Positions 16,642 through 22,500 of a DNA stretch of 22,500 nucleotides are shown piece after piece. Position 1 is the stretch's first letter, and every line of letters begins with the position of its first letter. Source of the stretch: Anaeromyces robustus (Eukaryota > Neocallimastigomycota > Neocallimastigomycetes > Neocallimastigales > Neocallimastigaceae); the NCBI GenBank assembly GCA_002104895.1, contig MCFG01000520.1, positions 1-22,500 of the forward strand. The letters run 5' to 3'. The notes beneath the pieces were generated by a model that saw only the letters and a list, made by a program, of their open reading frames with translations, did no database searches and was not told where the DNA came from. A program made the position numbers and the translations under genes.

Positions 16642-19545
16642 TTTCTTTAATTTTTTTTTTTTTTTTAAAATTATTTCCTTAAATAAATTTTGATTAATAA
16701 AAAGGGATTTTTTTTATTATTATTATTTTTATTTTGTTTTGTTTTATTAAATTATTTTTTGTTTTATTTTATTTTGTTTTGTTTTATTATTATTATTATA
16801 TTTGTTTTAATGCTTTATATGGACTTCTATTTAAATGATTTATGCTATTAAAAAAATTAATAATAAGTTAAATAAATAAAGGATTAATAAATATATAATT
16901 AATTGTATTGATTTATTTTTTTTTTTTTTTTTTTTGATTTATCCAATAAAAAATAATTGAAAAAAAACTAAATTCAACGTTTCTATTTTCACTGTAAATT
17001 ATTAAATTATTACTTTATATAATTAAAAAGTAAATGTTTTGTTTATATAATTATAATTTACCTTTATATAAATTTAATTTGTTTATATTTTTAATACTTC
17101 AATTTATTATACTTTTTAAAAAAAAAAAAAAAAACTACTGATTACTTAATATAATTTATACAAAGATAAATTATTTTATACCACTCAACATTTACTTTTT
17201 AATCCAATGTGTGTGTGTGCTTTTATTTATTTATTTATTTATTTATTTTTTAAAATATTGGTATAAATGAAGGTAATTAATAATTTGTTAACTATAAATT
17301 TGAATATATATAATTCTTTTAACCAATTTACTTCTTTAATAAAAATACTATATTATTAAAAATAGTATTAAAATATAATAATTAATAATATAATTTTAGG
17401 AATTATACTACTAATCTTAATATAAATAATAATTTTAATCTTTAACACTATAACGATTATTTTTTTTTAAATAAATTATTCTATATTATTTTAAAAATTG
17501 TTTTTTCTATTATTTTAATCTAGATATTTTTACTTTTACTAAAAGTTAATAAATTTTTATTATAATAAATATATTAATTACTCTATAATTTAATACTACT
17601 ACTAATCTAAATTTACTAATTATTATAAATCCTTATAGATTTTTTTTTTATCAAAAAAAAAATAAATTTTTTCATTAAAAATTTTTTTTAAAAAATATAT
17701 ATCAGATAATATAATATACTTACTCTATAGAATAGATAACGTAAATAAAAAAAAGGCTTGACTTTTTTTAAAAAATTTTTATAAACTTAAATATAAAAAG
17801 TTTTAACTTCAAAGTTTTGTAGTAAACTTTTTTTCTTTTTTTTTTTTTTTTTTTTGAAAATAAAAAAAAATATATTTTTGGAAATAAAAAATAACTGATT
17901 ACGAATTTATCAAAATAAAATTAATAAATTTAATAATAGTTTCTTTTTTTTTTTTTAAAAAAAAATATATATTATAGATTTAAAATAGAATTAATTGTAT
18001 GAAGTGTTTTAATAATTATATTTGTTTTGTTGAATAAATAGATAGTATGTATCTAATCGATAAGTGATATTTATTTTAATAGGTGAAATTATTAAAAATG
18101 AAATAGCATATAAAGATAGATAAATACTTTATTTAATAATAACGTATGATAGCCACTAATATATATATTTTTGTTTGTTTAAAAAACAATGATATATGGA
18201 TTTAAAAAAAAAAAAGAAAATATTAGTTTAACTATATAATAAATTAAATTTTCTTTTTTTTCGATTTTGTTGACTAATATATAAATATTGATATTAAAAA
18301 ATGATTTAATATATTGATGATACTGTAAAATATTAAAACAATTTAATTATGATAATAATTTTTTATTTTAATATTTTTATTATTAAGATTAAATAATATT
18401 TTTTTTTTTAACTTGTATGATATGTTGTGAGTAAAGTGTAATAATTTGTGGTTGTTAATACGTTTTAATAAATTAATTTCTATTTTTTTTTTCAATATTT
18501 TGATTGTTTTTTAATTTTGTTTTAAAAATTGTTAATTATTATTTTTATTATTATTTTTTTATTTTTATTTTTATTTTTATTTTTAATTTTTTTATAATTT
18601 CTTTTATTTTATTTCTTTTGTTGTATCTTTCTCAATAAAAGAAAAAGAGGTTTATAAAAAAAAGAATAAAAAAAAAAGAAGAAAAATTTAGAATATTATT
18701 TAAAAAAATAAATATTATTACTTTCAAGTAGAGTTCATTGAAAATAAAACTTTTTTTTTTTCTTCTTTTTCTTTTTCTTTTATTTCATTAAATAAAGGGA
18801 ATTAAAAAAAAAAAAGAAATTAATGAATTAACATTAAAGTAATATATTAAAATAAAAATTCTTATAAAATATTTTTTTTATATTTTTTTATAATTATATA
18901 CTTTTGACTCTTTCTTTTTATTCCTTTTTTTTTCCTTAACTATTAAAAAATAGCAATAAAGAAATAAGAATAAAAATCAAAGGATTAAAAATAAATAAAA
19001 GATGTTAAAATATAAAAAAAAAAAGGATTTCAAATAAAAAAAGAATAATAAATATATAAATAACAAAATAATTAAATAATTATTTTATTATTTTGTTATT
19101 TTTTATAAATAAATAATTTTTATTATTACACTATATATTTATTATATTAATGATTATATATTTATATATATTTTATAATATTAATATTAATTTAATTAAT
19201 GAAAGTTTTAAAAAAAAAAGAAAAAAAGAAAGTAAAAATATTAAAAATAAAAATTTTTAAAAAAAAAAAAAAAAAAGGGAAAAAAGGTAAATTACAAAAA
19301 CAAAATTACAAAAGTTTAATTATAATAATAATAATTAAATAATTTAAATAATTTAATAGTTAAAATATTAAATATAAATAAACTATATTTATCTATCTAT
19401 TTATTTATTTATTTATTTATTTATTTATTTCTTTATTTATTTATTTATTTATTTATTTGTTTATTTATTTATTTATTTCTTTATTTATTTATTTATTTAT
19501 TTATTTGTTTATTTATTTATTATTTATTTATTTATTTATTTATTT

Positions 19546-19577
<32 letters not shown>

Positions 19578-20018
19578 TTAATTATGTTATTATTTTAATA
19601 AATATAATATAAGCTTTTATTATATTTATTTTATAATTTCATATGTCAAAATATATTATTAATATAAATATTTATATATATAGTTTATTGTTATTATATA
19701 CTAGTTATTATATAATAAGTTTATTTATTATATTTATACTATTATATATAATAATATATAAATAAAGTTAATTGTATAAATATATTTGTCATACATTTAA
19801 TATAAAATAAATTAAATTTATGATTTAAAATAAATCAAATGTAACAATAATAATATTAATTCTTCAATCAAATTATGTACATTCAGAATATATTACTAAT
19901 ATATTATTAATATATTATTATAATTGAATAATAAATTAAAAATTTTATTTAATATAGTTCTTTTCTATATTTAATTAAATTAAATATGTAAATGAATAAA
20001 TAATTATAAAATTAATAA

Positions 20019-20049
<31 letters not shown>

Positions 20050-20458
20050 TAAAACTAAATAAAATGATTTTAAAAAAAAAAAAGAGTTAAAAATACAGGT
20101 TAATACAACTTCAAATAACAGATTTTATTTTATTTTTATTTTTTTATTTTCATTTCAAAAGTTATATTCATTTTATATATTTAATTATTATTTACTGGAT
20201 TCATTAATTAATTGGTACAATTTTTTATTATATGCCAATAATAATAATAAGAAAAAAATAAAAAGATGTTATGATTATTATAATTTTTCAAGTTGAGTAG
20301 AAGAAAAAATATATATAAAAATATGAAACTCCTTTCTTTTATATATAATAAATAGAAAAAAAAATTCATCAATAATTAGTAACAGATTTATTTATACTTG
20401 TGTAATGCTAATACATAATTATCACTATTTATTAAGAATTTGTATTTGAATATTATAT

Positions 20459-20491
<33 letters not shown>

Positions 20492-22380
20492 GGAATTCTA
20501 TGAACTTTTTCAATTATTTAGTGAATAGTTAATTAGTATTTATATTACGTGTAACAGGTTTAAATAGAAAAATTGATTATATTTTTGTATTTACTTATAA
20601 ATAATTATTATCATATAAAATGAAAAGGAAGAGAAATAAAGGAAAGCAAAACTATATAACAACAGTTTTTTTTTTTTCTTTTTTAAATAAATTAAAATAT
20701 CTAAATGATTTTATTTTGATCTTTTCTCACCAAATATTCATAATAAAGAACTTTTAGATAAATTTTACAAAAGAAACAAAAGTAAAAGAAGAAAAAAAAT
20801 TTTTTTTATTTATTTACGAGTTTTATAAAATTATTTTTTTTTTTTAAATCCACTTATTCTAACTAGAAAAGTTAAATTATAATCCTAATAAATATCATTT
20901 AATATTTATTCATTATAATACAATATATAATATATTCTATTGGTATATTAGAATTAATATATGATTTATATATATTATACTATTCTTTAAACTAGCAAAA
21001 ACTTAGTAATATAAAAAAAGTTGGTACATCCTTTTCTTTTTTTTTTTAATTTTTTTTTAAATTTTTAAATTATAAAGTTAAAACAAAATTATTTTTAATA
21101 TTATTTATATTGAATATTTATTGTAATATATATTAATTATATTAATTATATTAATAGAATAATATTATTAATTTATTGAATTTAATATTATAATCTATTC
21201 TCAATAAATTCATAAAAAAGACTATAAAATAATTTCCTAATATGGTAAACCTTTTTAATAAAAGAAAAGCGATTGAAATTAATTAATTAAAATAATAATA
21301 ACACAATTATAATAATAAAGAAATATTATTATAATAAATATCAAAATATATTAACAATATATTGATATCTATATACATAATATATTATTAATTATTGGCT
21401 TATAAATTATTTAAAAATTATTTAAAAGAAAAAAAGAATAATTTAAAAATAATAATGTAAAAATGAAATATGTAATTTCTACATAATTTCATAATTTAAT
21501 GTTTAATTAATAAATAATAAATAATAAATAATAAATAATAATAAATAATAATAATATTAATAATAAAAATAATAATAATTAATATTAAATAATAATAAAA
21601 TGTAATAAACAAAATTATTATTTTTTTCAAAAAAGATTATATAATAATAATTATTGATAATAATAGAAATAGAAATATTACTAATATAACTAATAATTTA
21701 TATAACTAATAATTTATTACAATAGTATTTTATTATAATAATATTAATATAAAATCTTTCTTATTTCTTTTTATATAAAAAAAAAAATAGGATAAATAAG
21801 TTAAACATATGGTTTAATTAATCCTAAAAATTTTTTTCTCATATTTTAGGGTTTATTATGGTCAAATCATTTATTGACATAAATTAAGATCAAAGAGAAA
21901 AATCAATCATTTTGGTTTGAAGTATGATCAATCCATATTTACAATAAAATTATATAATAATATATAATAGCATAATATATTATTGATTATGCTATAAATA
22001 ATATTAAAATAATTTATTTAATAAATGATTTATTTTTTTTTATATTTAATAATATATTAAATTTTTAGTTTTTTTTTTTATTATTATTATGGTTAAAAAC
22101 CTAAATTTTTAAAGTTAATAAATAAAAAAAAAAAAAAAGATTTAGTTTTTTTTTTATTTTAATTTTATTATAATTATTGTACCTAATAATAAATAAATTA
22201 GATATTTATTTATCATAAAAAAAATAGAACAAAGGGAAATAAAATATAAAAAAAAATAAAAAAAATAAAAATAAAAATAAAAAAAAATATAAAGTAAAAG
22301 ATAAAATAAAATATATATATATATAATAAAAAAAATATTTTAAAACAAATCCAAAATATAATAAATAAATAAACATCAAA
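16642..22380. other. 5.7-kb low-complexity intergenic region
   Basis: It lies between two genes that diverge from each other, so it should hold both promoters, but none can be picked out of the A/T background. Long T or A runs (for example 16918-16935, 17119-17134, 20467-20490), GT repeats at 17209-17218, AAAAT/AAAATA units and ATA words fill it. No open frame on either strand looks like a gene, and I saw no tRNA. A slightly more complex patch at 21840-21940 (GGGTTTATTATGGTC, TTTTGGTTTGAAGTATG) matches nothing known to me. Confidence 0.55.
19390..19579. repeat. TTTA tetranucleotide microsatellite with 48-bp higher-order period
   Basis: About 190 bp of TTTA units, with single-base variants C at 19431 and 19479 and G at 19459 and 19507. 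The C-to-G distance is 28 both times and C-to-C and G-to-G are 48, so a 48-bp block was duplicated. Two units shortened by one base follow. Confidence 0.85.
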
Positions 22381-22500
22381 ATGGCAGCAAGAAAAAGAAA
22401 TGTTTCTCCTTCTAAAGATAACGTCATCGAAAAATCCAGAAAAGAAATAAAAAAAGCTAAAAGAGATATTAATGAAACTTCATTAGCTACTAATAAGTAT
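22381..22500 (+). CDS. 5' end of a gene cut by the window edge; Lys-rich N-terminus
   Basis: The first 40 codons from ATG 22381 are open to the last base. The start is preceded by an A-rich leader ending ACATCAAA, which fits fungal start contexts, and base composition switches sharply from A/T tracts to coding-like sequence. The peptide (starting MAARKRNVSPSKDN) is rich in Lys, Arg and Ser and polar throughout, with KKAKR-type clusters that could be a nuclear signal. No domain can be recognised in so short a piece. Since it is truncated, length and function are unknown. Confidence 0.6.
   Translation, partial: MAARKRNVSPSKDNVIEKSRKEIKKAKRDINETSLATNKY

Noticed and set aside
20620-20760. Small plus-strand frame starting MKRKRNKGKQ
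   Set aside because: It is about 45 residues long, runs into a T homopolymer and has nothing recognisable; chance in A/T-rich spacer is more likely.
22206-22427. Minus-strand Phe/Tyr/Leu-rich reading frame
   Set aside because: It is formed by A-rich leader sequence and the antisense of the gene starting at 22381.

Overview
The window looks like a chromosome segment of a very AT-rich eukaryote. It is dominated by A/T homopolymers, TTTA and AAAAT microsatellites and the remains of retrotransposons, with only two host genes visible (one spliced, one cut by the right edge). The mix of a chromodomain Ty3/gypsy element, a Ty1/copia element, a FLYWCH/MULE-type transposase relic, a GTAAGT intron donor and short host genes in long low-complexity spacers fits an anaerobic gut fungus (Neocallimastigomycota) best. 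This assignment is an inference from style, not a proof; another AT-rich protist such as a dictyostelid is less likely because a copia element is present.

Left third (about 540-8,720): a nested transposon stack. The outer layer is a decayed Ty1/copia element with long terminal repeats near 543-993 and 7842-8701. Its coding part is an internal-deletion derivative: gag is fused to the integrase core and reverse transcriptase is missing. Inside its integrase coding sequence sits a much younger Ty3/gypsy chromovirus (1844-7355) with two 438-bp LTRs that differ at only three places and a perfect 5-bp target duplication (AAAAC). The Ty3 element carries gag, then pol in the -1 frame (protease, reverse transcriptase, RNase H, integrase, chromodomain). 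A textbook A AAA AAC slippery site followed by a hairpin joins gag to pol. Its primer-binding site matches a stretch of its own R region over 11-12 nt, which suggests Tf1-like self-priming. One missing G in a G run breaks pol in the middle of the integrase zinc finger. A 169-bp MITE-like element with an 8-bp target duplication has landed in the left copia LTR.

Middle (8,720-14,650): a minus-strand FLYWCH/MULE transposase pseudogene (8724-9340), then about 5 kb without genes. This stretch holds a short LTR-like fragment, traces of a second MITE, and an unusual ten-unit higher-order satellite (12.4-13.1 kb) whose unit length changes only in steps of 5 bp.

Right part: a minus-strand host gene in two exons (16641-14659, 150-bp intron, 610 residues). 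It encodes an unrecognised acidic protein with an N-terminal coiled coil, a proline/tyrosine-rich segment, a basic His/Arg cluster, one membrane span and a Ser/Asp/Glu tail. Then come 5.7 kb of low-complexity spacer and the first 40 codons of a plus-strand gene at the edge.
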